In this document: positions 24,729 to 32,437 of the stretch, piece after piece | Layout of the letters: each line of letters begins with the position of its first letter | How positions within the stretch are numbered: the stretch's first letter is position 1 | Made by a program: the position numbers and the translations under genes | From: Meiothermus hypogaeus | GTDB lineage: Bacteria > Deinococcota > Deinococci > Deinococcales > Thermaceae | Length of the DNA stretch: 62,960 nucleotides | Assembly (NCBI RefSeq): GCF_003574035.1 | Contig: NZ_QWKY01000012.1 | Coordinates: forward strand, 1 to 62,960 | Reading direction: 5' to 3' | The notes under the pieces: model-generated | What the model saw: the letters and a program-made list of their open reading frames with translations, nothing else | Told to the model about the DNA's origin: nothing | The model's database searches: none

Positions 24729-24997
24729 TACCGGATTCAAAAAAACAGTTTACAAAACCAAAAACACCAGAGGCTGTCTTTTTGAATCCTAGAGCACACC
24801 CCTCCCTTGAGTACCGGCGCTAGCCGGGGGCCGATGGCCCTTCACTGTCGGTCGGCGAAGAGAGCGTCTCCTTTCCAAGGGGCGGTATCGCCCTCCGCTA
24901 CGCGGATAACTTCCAAGGGGCGGTATCGCCCTCCGCTACGCGGATAACTTCGGCCCTGTTGATTCGTTACCGTTCGGTAGCGAATCCGAATCTGGTA
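24729..24997 (+). mobile_element. MITE-like modular repeat, copy 3 (two 38-bp units)
   Basis: 269 bp, same modules and orientation as copy 2 but with two 38-bp units (24875 and 24913). The first hairpin has one mismatch (AAC in place of GAC) and the terminal hairpin (24961-24986) has one wobble. It starts at the base after the aroB stop codon and ends 15 bp before the ndh stop codon, so it makes up nearly all of the convergent intergenic space and probably supplies the transcript ends. Confidence 0.85.
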
Positions 24998-25012
24998 CGA
25001 GTTTTGCGAAAC

Positions 25013-26296
25013 CTACGACTTCACTGGCTCCTGGGCGGGTTCGTTCAACACCGGGAAGCTATGGCGGTTGTGCATAATGCGCACTGCAAAGTCGTAGGTG
25101 AAGTAGCTGTAGGCCCAGTTGGACAGCACCATCATGCGGTTGCGAAAACCAATTAGGTAATAAAGGTGTACCGCCAGCCAGGCCCCCCAGGCCGGAAAGC
25201 CGCGCATTTTCAGGTGGCCGATCTCGGCGATGGCATGGCTGCGCCCCAGGGTCGCCATGCTGCCCTTGTCTTTGTATCGGAAGACCTGTTTCTCTTGCCC
25301 GCGTAGCTCCCGCAGGATGTTTTGGGCTGCCAGCGCCCCTTGCTGCATGGCAGTGGGGGCTACCTGGGGATGAGGCCGACCGTCTTTGTGCTCCAAAAAG
25401 TTCATGTCGCCCGCCACATAGACGGAGGGGTGCTCGGGCACGTACAGTTCGGGGGTGGTTGCCACCCGGTTGCCCCGGGTAATGGGCAGCCCCGGCAAGG
25501 CCTGGCCGGTTACCCCTGCGCTCCAGACCACGGTAAAGCTTGGGATGGTGGATCCGCTTTGCAGCCGGACGGCATCCGGGGTCACCTCTGTCACCCGCTC
25601 GCCAAACCGCAGCTCCACCCCCAGCTTTTCCAGGAAACGCTGCGCATACTGTGCCGATGAAGGCGCAAAAGCATCCAACAGACGGGTGCTGTTTTCAATA
25701 AGGATGACCCGGATTTCGGAGAGGTCGAGGTCGGGGTAGTCGCGGGCAATCACATGGCGGCGCACCTCACCCAGCGCCCCGGCCAACTCCACCCCGGTCG
25801 GCCCACCGCCTACCACCACAAAGGTCAGCAGGGCCTTGCGCCTCTCAGGGTCGGAGGTACGCACCGCCTCTTCGCAGGCCGAGAGAATCCGGTCGCGGAT
25901 TTTCATGGCATCATCGAGGTCTTTGAGGCCATAGCCGTACCTGGCGACGCCCGGTAAGCCAAAGTCGTTGGTGCGGGTGCCGGTGCCGACAATTAGATAG
26001 TCGTAGGGCACCGGACGACCTTCCACCCACAAGACCCGCGCTTTGGGGTCTACCCCCTCGGCTGTGCCCAGCAGGAAGCGGGCGTTTTTGTGTTTGCGCA
26101 GAAAGGCCCGTACCGGAAAGGCAATCTGGGGGGCCTCGAGGCCCGCCGTGGCCACCTGGTACAACAGCGGCTGAAACAGGTGGTAGTTGTTGCGGTCTAC
26201 CAGCGTGACCTGCACCCCTGGTTCGCGGGAAAGCACACGCACCGCGTGCAAACCAGCAAAACCAGCTCCCAGCACCACCACGTGTTTACCACTCAT
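25013..26296 (-). CDS. ndh: Type II NADH dehydrogenase (NDH-2) / FAD-dependent oxidoreductase
   Basis: 427 aa two-dinucleotide-fold flavoprotein transferring electrons from NADH to quinone at the inner membrane face without proton pumping. FAD site G-A-G-F-A-G-L is at about 10-16, the NAD site V-V-G-G-G-P-T-G-V-E-L-A-G at about 164-176, and Y-V-A-G-D near 290. A C-terminal hydrophobic, aromatic segment (about 365-410) fits membrane attachment. ATG 26296 has a GAGGAGGA Shine-Dalgarno. The leader contains two adjacent hairpins sharing bases, and TACAAT (26361-26356) is a candidate -10 box. Confidence 0.92.
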   Translation of the reverse strand: MSGKHVVVLGAGFAGLHAVRVLSREPGVQVTLVDRNNYHLFQPLLYQVATAGLEAPQIAFPVRAFLRKHKNARFLLGTAEGVDPKARVLWVEGRPVPYDYLIVGTGTRTNDFGLPGVARYGYGLKDLDDAMKIRDRILSACEEAVRTSDPERRKALLTFVVVGGGPTGVELAGALGEVRRHVIARDYPDLDLSEIRVILIENSTRLLDAFAPSSAQYAQRFLEKLGVELRFGERVTEVTPDAVRLQSGSTIPSFTVVWSAGVTGQALPGLPITRGNRVATTPELYVPEHPSVYVAGDMNFLEHKDGRPHPQVAPTAMQQGALAAQNILRELRGQEKQVFRYKDKGSMATLGRSHAIAEIGHLKMRGFPAWGAWLAVHLYYLIGFRNRMMVLSNWAYSYFTYDFAVRIMHNRHSFPVLNEPAQEPVKS

Positions 26297-26314
26297 CTGG
26301 ATCCTCCTCGGGAC

Positions 26315-26353
26315 ACCGCCCTGGGCTTAGCCAGGGACTTTTGTCCCTTTAGA
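26315..26353 (-). promoter_or_regulatory. Leader hairpins of ndh
   Basis: On the minus strand the ndh leader has GGGAC-AAAA-GTCCC followed by CCCTGG-CTAAG-CCCAGGG. The two stems share the CCC bases, so they cannot both form. This could be an attenuator-like switch or a stabilising 5' structure. Confidence 0.35.
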
Positions 26354-26433
26354 CTGATTGTACTTCTTTTCACAAGACACCAGGAAAGCTTCCTTACATT
26401 TTGTGGCCCTGCACTTGCGCCCAAGCTGCCCGT

Positions 26434-27984
26434 TTAGCGCTGCTGAAAACCCCGCTCGATCAGGGTCAATAAGAGCATGCACAAACCCATCAGCACCACC
26501 GCCAAGACCACGGCTTCATAAAAAGGCAACGCGCCTGGCCTACCCAGGCGCTCGTAGATGGCCAGAGAAAGGGTGGCCCATTCGGGGCGTTGCAGGGTCA
26601 GGGTGGCGCCAAACTCGCCCATAATCGCGGCCAGGGCCAGCGCCGCCCCGGAAAACGCTGATTTTTGCACCAGGGGCCACTCCACCCGTACAAAGCGACG
26701 CCAGGGACCCGCGCCCAGCACCCGAGCTGCCTCCACAACCCCTTTGGGCATGGCCCGCAAAGCGGGCAGCAAGGCCCGCCCCAACAAGGGGTAGCTGAGC
26801 AGCGCATAGGCTGCAATCAGAACCAGGAGCGAACCGCGCAACCCCGGATAGGCCAGCAGGTAGCCCAGTCCGATGGCTACCGGCGAGACCATCAGGGGTA
26901 GCAGGCCCAGCCCATCCAGCAAGCGGTGTCCGCGCCAGACCGCGTAGGCATACAGGACACCCAGGGGCAGCACCAGCAGAAGGGCCAGGCCAGCAAAACC
27001 CAGGGTGTTGAGCAGGGCCAGCATGCCAGGGGTGAAGTCGGGGTTGTGCCACACGCTCACCCAGGCCTGGGGTCGCTCGAGGGCCCGCAGCAGCAAGCTC
27101 CAGAGGGGGCTATAAAGCACCAGAAAGAACCCCCAAACCAGGAGCGCAAGACCCGCCGCTTTGCGGGGTGCCAGCGGCAAGGGGGTGCCATAGCCGCCAA
27201 TGCCCAGGGCCAGCCGTTCTTGCAGGCGCAGATAGCCCGTCAAAACCACAAGGGTAACGGCCAGTTGCATCAGCACCAGGGCGGTGGCCTCGGGAAAGGC
27301 CAGCCGCTGGGCCAGGGCGTAATAGGTTTCGACCTCGAGCGTCGCCCAGCGGGGCCCACCCAGCAAGAGCGGCACCCCAAAACTGGTAAAGCTGTACAGG
27401 AACACCAGGCTGCCCCCCGAAAAAAGGGCAGGCCCCAGCAGTGGAATACCTACCCGCCAGTAGGCCCGCAGTGGCGTAGCACCCAGGGTGCGGGCAGCGG
27501 CCAGGGGGGTTTGCAGAGCCGGCAGCAAAGCCACCAGGGGCCGCAGCACCAGGCCCAGGTTATAGAGCACACTGGCCCACAGCAGCACCCAGGCGGTGCC
27601 ATACAGGTTGAGACCCAGCACCCCCTTAGGCCCCACCAGGCTCAGGAAGCCCATCGCCACAACCAGGGTAGGCAGCACAAACGGCACGGTGGAAAAGCCC
27701 AGCAGAAACTCCCGCCCAGGAAAGCGATAGCGAAACGCATAGGCCAGTGGCAGGGCCAGCCCAATGCACAAGAGCGACGAGCCCAGCCCGTAGGCCAGGC
27801 TCCACACCAGCCGCGAAGCGTAGTAGGGGTTGGCCAAAGCCACCTGCAACCCCTCCCCCAAGCCAAGCGTCATAATGCGCCCCAGTGGATAAACAAGGGC
27901 CAGGGCCAGGAATAGCAGCACCGGCAGGGCCAGCCACCCGTGCAGGTTGGCGTGGGGCCTCGAGGTTCCCTTGGGGGTCTGCAT
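26434..27984 (-). CDS. thiP: Thiamine ABC transporter permease (ThiP-like)
   Basis: 516 aa, two fused binding-protein-dependent permease domains (about 12 membrane segments), each with an EAA-type loop: A-A-R-T-L-G-A-T-P-x-x-A (about 184-195) and A-A-R-V-L-G-A-G-P-W (about 428-437). The fused architecture is that of ThiP/FbpB-type permeases for thiamine or ferric iron. Assignment to thiamine rests on the upstream substrate-binding gene controlled by a TPP riboswitch. No ATPase (thiQ) gene follows; ndh lies next. ATG 27984; the 116-bp gap to thiB contains a heptamer array. Confidence 0.85.
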   Translation of the reverse strand: MQTPKGTSRPHANLHGWLALPVLLFLALALVYPLGRIMTLGLGEGLQVALANPYYASRLVWSLAYGLGSSLLCIGLALPLAYAFRYRFPGREFLLGFSTVPFVLPTLVVAMGFLSLVGPKGVLGLNLYGTAWVLLWASVLYNLGLVLRPLVALLPALQTPLAAARTLGATPLRAYWRVGIPLLGPALFSGGSLVFLYSFTSFGVPLLLGGPRWATLEVETYYALAQRLAFPEATALVLMQLAVTLVVLTGYLRLQERLALGIGGYGTPLPLAPRKAAGLALLVWGFFLVLYSPLWSLLLRALERPQAWVSVWHNPDFTPGMLALLNTLGFAGLALLLVLPLGVLYAYAVWRGHRLLDGLGLLPLMVSPVAIGLGYLLAYPGLRGSLLVLIAAYALLSYPLLGRALLPALRAMPKGVVEAARVLGAGPWRRFVRVEWPLVQKSAFSGAALALAAIMGEFGATLTLQRPEWATLSLAIYERLGRPGALPFYEAVVLAVVLMGLCMLLLTLIERGFQQR

Positions 27985-27998
27985 ACTTGAAAGGAAAT

Positions 27999-28026
27999 GC
28001 CGATGGCCGATAGCTCATAGCCAGGG
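27999..28026. repeat. Heptamer repeat array, four units
   Basis: Four in-phase 7-mers (GCCGATG, GCCGATA, GCTCATA, GCCAGGG) between thiB and thiP. They lie within the predicted thiB-thiP transcript. Confidence 0.5.
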
Positions 28027-28100
28027 GGACACTTCGATTGGCCCCAGGGCTAACGTTATCCCACCAACGGGGCCCCTAGCGTGAAGAGCCTGAGCCCAAT

Positions 28101-29156
28101 TTACCGCCGCGCCCTGACCGCATCGGCGCTTTGGCCTTGTACAACTACCTGCGTCCACTCTCGAATCCAGCGCTCACGGTTCTGGGCGATCTGCTGGGGC
28201 GAAAGGCGGGCCGGCTCAGAAGGCACCTCGGCGAAGCGGAACACCTCGGGCAAGCGGGCCTCGCGCCGGGCCGGGTAGACCCACATCTGGGTGGGGATGT
28301 TCTCCTGGGCTGGCCTGGAAATCAGCCAGTCCACAAAGCGCTGGGCCGCCCCCAGGTTGCGCGTACCCTTCAGGATGCCCACATACTCCACCTGGAAAAA
28401 CGAGCTCTTGGGCAAAAACAGGTTGGCGGTAGGGGGCTCGGCAGGTTTGGGTTTAGCCTCGCTGTAGTAAAGCTCGGCCGCCGGGCTGGTGCTGTAGGAG
28501 ACCACCAGGGGTCGATCGCCCCCGGCGCGGGTAAAGTGGGTGTAGTAGGCATCGCTCCAGCCGCTCACCACACGAACGCCGTTCTTGCGCAGGTCTTCCC
28601 AGAAGCCCAGGTAGCGGTCTTCGCCAAAAGCGGCTACCGTGGCCAGCAAAAAGGCCAGCCCTGGGGAGCTGCTGGCGGGGTTCTGCACCACCAGCAGGCG
28701 GGCAAACTCGGGCGAGGCCAGGTCGGCAAAGCGCTCGGGCAGGGGCTTGTCCTTGAAGTAATCGCGGTCGTAGTTGAGGGCCACGTAGCCGAAGTCCACC
28801 GGGGTGGCCCGGAAGGTCTGGTCGAGCAGGAGTTCGGGGCGCAGGGCCGGTAGTTCGGGGGAGCGGTAGGGTTGGAGGATGTCGGCCCGCAGGGCGCGGG
28901 AGAGCAGGGTGTTGTCGAAGCCGTAAATTACGTCCGCGATGGGCGCCCCTTTGCTCAGAATGGCCTTGTTGAGCATCTCCCCGGCATCGCCCCCCTTCAG
29001 AAAGCGCAGGCGGATCCCCGACTGGCGCTCGAACTGGGCTATCAGGTTTTTGTCCAGGGCCCAGCTATCGTGGGTCAGGACGGTCAGGGTAGTGGCCTGG
29101 GCTGCCGTAATCTGCAATCCCAGCACCAAAACACTTATCCACAGCTTTATCCACAT
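28101..29156 (-). CDS. thiB: Thiamine ABC transporter substrate-binding protein
   Basis: 351 aa periplasmic binding protein with a signal peptide (about 1-21). T-H-D-S-W-A at the mature N-terminus, A-D-V-I-Y-G-F-D-N-T-L-L and P-V-D-F-G-Y-V-A-L-N-Y-D are characteristic of TbpA/ThiB proteins that bind thiamine, TMP and TPP. The TPP riboswitch directly upstream agrees with this. The ATG at 29156 is 6 nt behind an AGGAGGGG Shine-Dalgarno that can be sequestered by the riboswitch expression platform. Confidence 0.93.
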   Translation of the reverse strand: MWIKLWISVLVLGLQITAAQATTLTVLTHDSWALDKNLIAQFERQSGIRLRFLKGGDAGEMLNKAILSKGAPIADVIYGFDNTLLSRALRADILQPYRSPELPALRPELLLDQTFRATPVDFGYVALNYDRDYFKDKPLPERFADLASPEFARLLVVQNPASSSPGLAFLLATVAAFGEDRYLGFWEDLRKNGVRVVSGWSDAYYTHFTRAGGDRPLVVSYSTSPAAELYYSEAKPKPAEPPTANLFLPKSSFFQVEYVGILKGTRNLGAAQRFVDWLISRPAQENIPTQMWVYPARREARLPEVFRFAEVPSEPARLSPQQIAQNRERWIREWTQVVVQGQSADAVRARR

Positions 29157-29162
29157 AAAAAT

Positions 29163-29184
29163 CCCCTCCTATCACCGGGAGGGG
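29163..29184 (-). promoter_or_regulatory. Shine-Dalgarno-sequestering hairpin of thiB
   Basis: CCCCTCC pairs with GGAGGGG, the thiB ribosome-binding site, with an 8-nt loop, followed by ATTTTT and the ATG. It is the likely OFF structure of the TPP riboswitch. The T run is short, so it may also terminate transcription weakly. Confidence 0.7.
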
Positions 29185-29215
29185 AACGAACCTGAGCGGC
29201 GGGTGGTTAGCCCCT

Positions 29216-29300
29216 GTCACGCTTCCTACGTCGGTGTTAGCCGATTCAGGTTCCAAGGGTATTTCTCAGCCTGCACAGTTGCGCAAGCACCCCCGGTGAC
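29216..29300 (-). ncRNA. TPP riboswitch (THI element)
   Basis: On the minus strand the conserved THI-box is plain: GGGGTGC, then GGCTGAGA, then ACCCTTGGAACCTGA, and at the 3' side CACCGACGTAGGAAG. P1 is GTCAC/GTGAC (29300-29296 and 29220-29216). Downstream, TCAGGTTC (29195-29188) is exactly complementary to GAACCTGA (29253-29246) of the aptamer core, giving an alternative pairing. It controls thiB and probably thiP. Confidence 0.93.
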
Positions 29301-29307
29301 AACTTTG

Positions 29308-29335
29308 ATGATATTATCAAATTCTTCTACTGCAA
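29308..29335 (-). promoter_or_regulatory. Promoter of the thiB-thiP transcript
   Basis: TTGCAG (29335-29330), 16-nt spacer, TATCAT (29313-29308) on the minus strand; transcription would start at or near the 5' base of the riboswitch P1 stem. Confidence 0.6.
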
Positions 29336-29339
29336 AGCC

Positions 29340-30167
29340 TCAGCTTACGGTTTGCGTAGCCACCACCCAGAAGCGGGGGTACCTGGTTCGCAGTTTTTGG
29401 GCCACAAACCGGGCTTCCTCGGCATCGCGGGCCAGACCAAAGAGGCTCGAGCCCGACCCCGACATCAAGACCCCACGTAGCCCGGCTCGGCGCAGCTCGA
29501 GCTTCAGTTCCTGCAAATAGGGCACCAGCCGGAAAACCGGCTGCTCGAGGGTGTTCCAGTACGGGGGCTCCTCTCCAGCGCGAATCGCACCCAGGATGCC
29601 CGGCACGTCCAGCTCGGGCTGCCATTCCTCGGGGCGAAGCTCCCGGTAGGCTTCGGCTGCCGAGACCGCAATACCCGGATTGAGCACCACCACCGAGGCC
29701 TCGAGCGGTTCCAGCGGCCTCAGTTGCTCGCCCACCCCGCGCGCTTCAGCCAACCTGGCCTCGAGAAAAAACGGCACATCGGCCCCCAACTTCAGGGCCA
29801 GGGCAGGCAGGTTGACAGGGGCTGGATAAAGTTTCGAGAGCGCCCGCAATGCCGCCGCCGCATCCGAAGAGCCCCCACCCAGCCCGGCGGCCAGGGGGAG
29901 GTGCTTCTCCAGCACCACCTTCACCCCGCCCGGCCAGCCCACGGCGTTGAGATAGGCCACCACGGCCTTGTAGACCAGGTTATCGGGGTTGGCCGGCAGG
30001 TTAGAGCCCCGCACTTCCAGCTCCACCCCCTCGGGAATGGCCTCCAAAAAAAGCCGGTCGGCCACCTGCAAAGCCGCAAACACGGTGTGAAGCTCGTGGT
30101 AGCCATCGGCCCGCCGGCCCAACACCGAGAGGCCCAGGTTGACCTTGGCCGGGGCTAGGAGTTCCAT
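29340..30167 (-). CDS. ispE: 4-diphosphocytidyl-2-C-methyl-D-erythritol kinase
   Basis: 275 aa GHMP kinase phosphorylating CDP-ME in the MEP isoprenoid pathway. The N-terminal P-A-K-V-N-L-G-L-x-V motif is at residues 6-15, with R-R-A-D-G-Y-H-E-L and the GHMP loop L-P-L-A-A-G-L-G-G-G-S-S-D-A-A near 90-105. ATG 30167 lies 13 bp inside the end of ispD, so the two are translationally coupled; they act two steps apart in the same pathway. Confidence 0.96.
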   Translation of the reverse strand: MELLAPAKVNLGLSVLGRRADGYHELHTVFAALQVADRLFLEAIPEGVELEVRGSNLPANPDNLVYKAVVAYLNAVGWPGGVKVVLEKHLPLAAGLGGGSSDAAAALRALSKLYPAPVNLPALALKLGADVPFFLEARLAEARGVGEQLRPLEPLEASVVVLNPGIAVSAAEAYRELRPEEWQPELDVPGILGAIRAGEEPPYWNTLEQPVFRLVPYLQELKLELRRAGLRGVLMSGSGSSLFGLARDAEEARFVAQKLRTRYPRFWVVATQTVS

Positions 30168-30793
30168 ACCCGCGCCAGTCCTTCCGCCAGCAGCAAATCC
30201 TCAGGGTAGGTGATTTTGAACATCCTACGGTCGCCCTCCACCAGCGCTACGGGGTGGCCTTGCCAGCGCACCAGCTGGGCATCGTCGGTGAACTCGAGGC
30301 CCTCCACCCGGGCTTTCAAATGGGCTTGCAGCAACACCTCGCGCCGAAAACCCTGGGGGGTCTGTACCAGCCGATGGTGCTCGCGGGGAATGACTGCTCC
30401 ATACCGACCCGACTGCTCCTGCACCAGGGTATCGGGCACCGGAACCGCCAGGGTAGCTGCACCCGATGTCCGCACCTCGCTCAGCAAGCGCTCGACGGCG
30501 GCTCGCACCACAAAGGGCCGGGCCACGTCGTGCACCAACACAATTTCGCCCGTAGCCACCTGCACCAGATTGCACACGCTTTGCTGGCGGGTTGCTCCTC
30601 CCGGCACGGTCAGAACAGATAGGCCCGTGTCCTCAAACCCCTTCGGCAGAGCAACAATGATCTCATCGGCCCAGGCAAAACCCTCCAGTACCCACTCCAA
30701 AAGGGTTTTTTCGTCCACCTTCAAAAACGCTTTAGGCCCCCGCCCGATTCGCTCGCCCGAGCCAGCAGCAGGCAACAGTACCGAAACCTTCAC
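30155..30793 (-). CDS. ispD: 2-C-methyl-D-erythritol 4-phosphate cytidylyltransferase
   Basis: 212 aa nucleotidyltransferase forming CDP-ME from MEP and CTP. The start L-P-A-A-G-S-G-E-R-I-G (about 6-16) with P-K-A-F-L, the V-H-D-V-A-R-P-F motif and the T-D-D-A segment are present. GTG 30793 is chosen since it starts V-K-V-S-V-L-L-P-A-A-G, and TACGAT lies 7 nt upstream (leaderless). The open frame extends 35 codons further upstream but that part is unlike the family. It is divergent from uppP. Confidence 0.94.
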   Translation of the reverse strand: MKVSVLLPAAGSGERIGRGPKAFLKVDEKTLLEWVLEGFAWADEIIVALPKGFEDTGLSVLTVPGGATRQQSVCNLVQVATGEIVLVHDVARPFVVRAAVERLLSEVRTSGAATLAVPVPDTLVQEQSGRYGAVIPREHHRLVQTPQGFRREVLLQAHLKARVEGLEFTDDAQLVRWQGHPVALVEGDRRMFKITYPEDLLLAEGLARVWNS

Positions 30794-30931
30794 GCCTGGA
30801 ATCGTACCGTAAAAAGCAGGGAGACAGGCGACCCGGCAGCAAAGGCTTGGTGCTCCCGTCAATGTTGGCAGCTCGGTCTTGAATGCCCAAATCTCCATCT
30901 GGCCTTCATCTTGCGTGGTATTCTCTGGGGC

Positions 30932-31708
30932 GTGACGTTTTTTGAGGCATTCATTCTGGGGATGTTGGAGGGCCTGACCGAGTTTTTACCCATCTCTTCC
31001 ACCGGCCACCTGACCCTGGCGGCTCACCTCATGGGCCTGGACATCGAGAACAACCCTTTTATCAAAAGCTTTGTGATTGTGATTCAGCTTGGGGCCATCC
31101 TGGCCGTGCTGGCGCTGTACTTCAAGCGCTTCTTGCGGGATATGGAGGTGTGGAAGCGCATAATCGTAGCCTTCATTCCTACCGGCATCCTGGGGTTTTT
31201 GCTGGCCGATGTGATTGAAAATGTATTCCTGGGCAACGACCTGATTGTGGTGGTGAACCTGATTGGGGTGGGTGTTCTTTTACTCTTTGTGGATCGCTGG
31301 CTGCAGCACCACAAGCGCTACGACGATGTGAACCAGATGCCCGTGCCTCAGGCGGTGTTGATTGGCCTGTTTCAGGCCATAGCCATGATGCCAGGGGTCT
31401 CGCGCAGTGGGGCCACCATTGTGGGGGGCATGACCCTGGGGCTCTCGCGCAAGGCAGCCGCCGAGTTTTCCTTCATTCTGGCCGTGCCCACCATGCTCTC
31501 GGCCACTGGATTTTCCCTGTTGCGCAACCTGAACGAATTCAGGGCGGACAGTTGGGGTCTACTGGCCGTGGGTTTCATCACTGCTTTTGTGGCGGCCCTG
31601 CTTACGGTACGCTGGTTGCTGGGCTTTGTGAGCCGCAATAGCTTTGTGCCCTTTGCCGTGTATCGCATTGTGATTGGCGTCGTGTACGCGGTGTTCTTTT
31701 TGCGCTAG
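30932..31708 (+). CDS. uppP: Undecaprenyl-diphosphatase
   Basis: 258 aa polytopic membrane enzyme (BacA family) recycling undecaprenyl diphosphate to the monophosphate carrier for cell wall synthesis; confers bacitracin tolerance. The two diagnostic motifs are present: G-x-x-E-G-L-T-E-F-L-P-I-S-S-T-G-H-L near the N-terminus and P-G-V-S-R-S-G in the middle. GTG 30932 is 7 nt after TATTCT, a leaderless arrangement; the seven upstream codons in frame are not typical. Its stop overlaps the convergent ubiX stop by 4 bp. Confidence 0.95.
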   Translation: MTFFEAFILGMLEGLTEFLPISSTGHLTLAAHLMGLDIENNPFIKSFVIVIQLGAILAVLALYFKRFLRDMEVWKRIIVAFIPTGILGFLLADVIENVFLGNDLIVVVNLIGVGVLLLFVDRWLQHHKRYDDVNQMPVPQAVLIGLFQAIAMMPGVSRSGATIVGGMTLGLSRKAAAEFSFILAVPTMLSATGFSLLRNLNEFRADSWGLLAVGFITAFVAALLTVRWLLGFVSRNSFVPFAVYRIVIGVVYAVFFLR

Positions 31709-32295
31709 TCGAGCTCGAGCTCGGCCATCTCCTTCCAGCGCGGCGCCCGGGGGTAATCCAGCCCAAACAAGTCCAGGATGCGCTGGGTGATGAAGGCCAG
31801 CAAGTCGTCTATTTGCCGGGGCTTGTGGTAAAAGCCCGGTGCAGCCGGCAGAATGGTGGCTCCGGCCTGGGCGGCCTTGACCATGGCCTCGAGGCTGGGC
31901 AAAGGCAGGGGCGCCTCGCGCGGCACCAGCACCAGGGGGCGGCGTTCCTTCAGGGTAACGTAGGCCGCACGGGTCAGCAGGTTGTCGGCCAGGCCATAGG
32001 CCACCTTAGAAAGGGTGGTCGCGCTACAGGGCACAATCACCATGCCCACAGTGCGAAAACTGCCCGAGGCCACCGCCGCGCCCAGGTCGCTGCTGCGGTG
32101 TACCACGTGGGCCAGGGCTTCCACCGCCTCCACGCTTTGCTCGGCTTCCTCCACCAGCACCCGCTTGGCCCCCTGGGTCATCACCAGGTGGGTCTCGAGG
32201 CCCTGAATACGGCGCAGGGTTTGCAACAGGTCGAGGGCATAGGGCATCCCGGAAGCCCCCGAAAGCCCCACCACCAGACGCTTGGGTACGCTCAT
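31705..32295 (-). CDS. ubiX: Flavin prenyltransferase UbiX
   Basis: 196 aa, makes prenylated FMN, the cofactor of UbiD-type decarboxylases. The N-terminal V-G-L-S-G-A-S-G-M-P-Y motif (about 9-19), the C-S-A-T-T-L-S-K motif and P-R-E-A-P-L are visible. No ubiD gene is in the window. ATG 32295 is preceded at 6 nt by TACACT, so a leaderless transcript is likely. Confidence 0.93.
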   Translation of the reverse strand: MSVPKRLVVGLSGASGMPYALDLLQTLRRIQGLETHLVMTQGAKRVLVEEAEQSVEAVEALAHVVHRSSDLGAAVASGSFRTVGMVIVPCSATTLSKVAYGLADNLLTRAAYVTLKERRPLVLVPREAPLPLPSLEAMVKAAQAGATILPAAPGFYHKPRQIDDLLAFITQRILDLFGLDYPRAPRWKEMAELELD

Positions 32296-32437
32296 GGGCC
32301 AAGTGTACTGGCTGGCAAGGCTTGCAAATGCAGCACGGGCCGCAGGTGCATGCAGGCCAATCCGAGACTTTTACTCTCGCCATCCACTTTGTTTGAGCTT
32401 TAGCATTGGGCCATCAGCCGCGGGCTTCCGGCCCTTC

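Noticed and set aside
26926-27915. 329-aa plus-strand frame opposite thiP
   Set aside because: Gln/Gly/His-rich composition typical of a reverse-complement reading of a high-G+C membrane gene.
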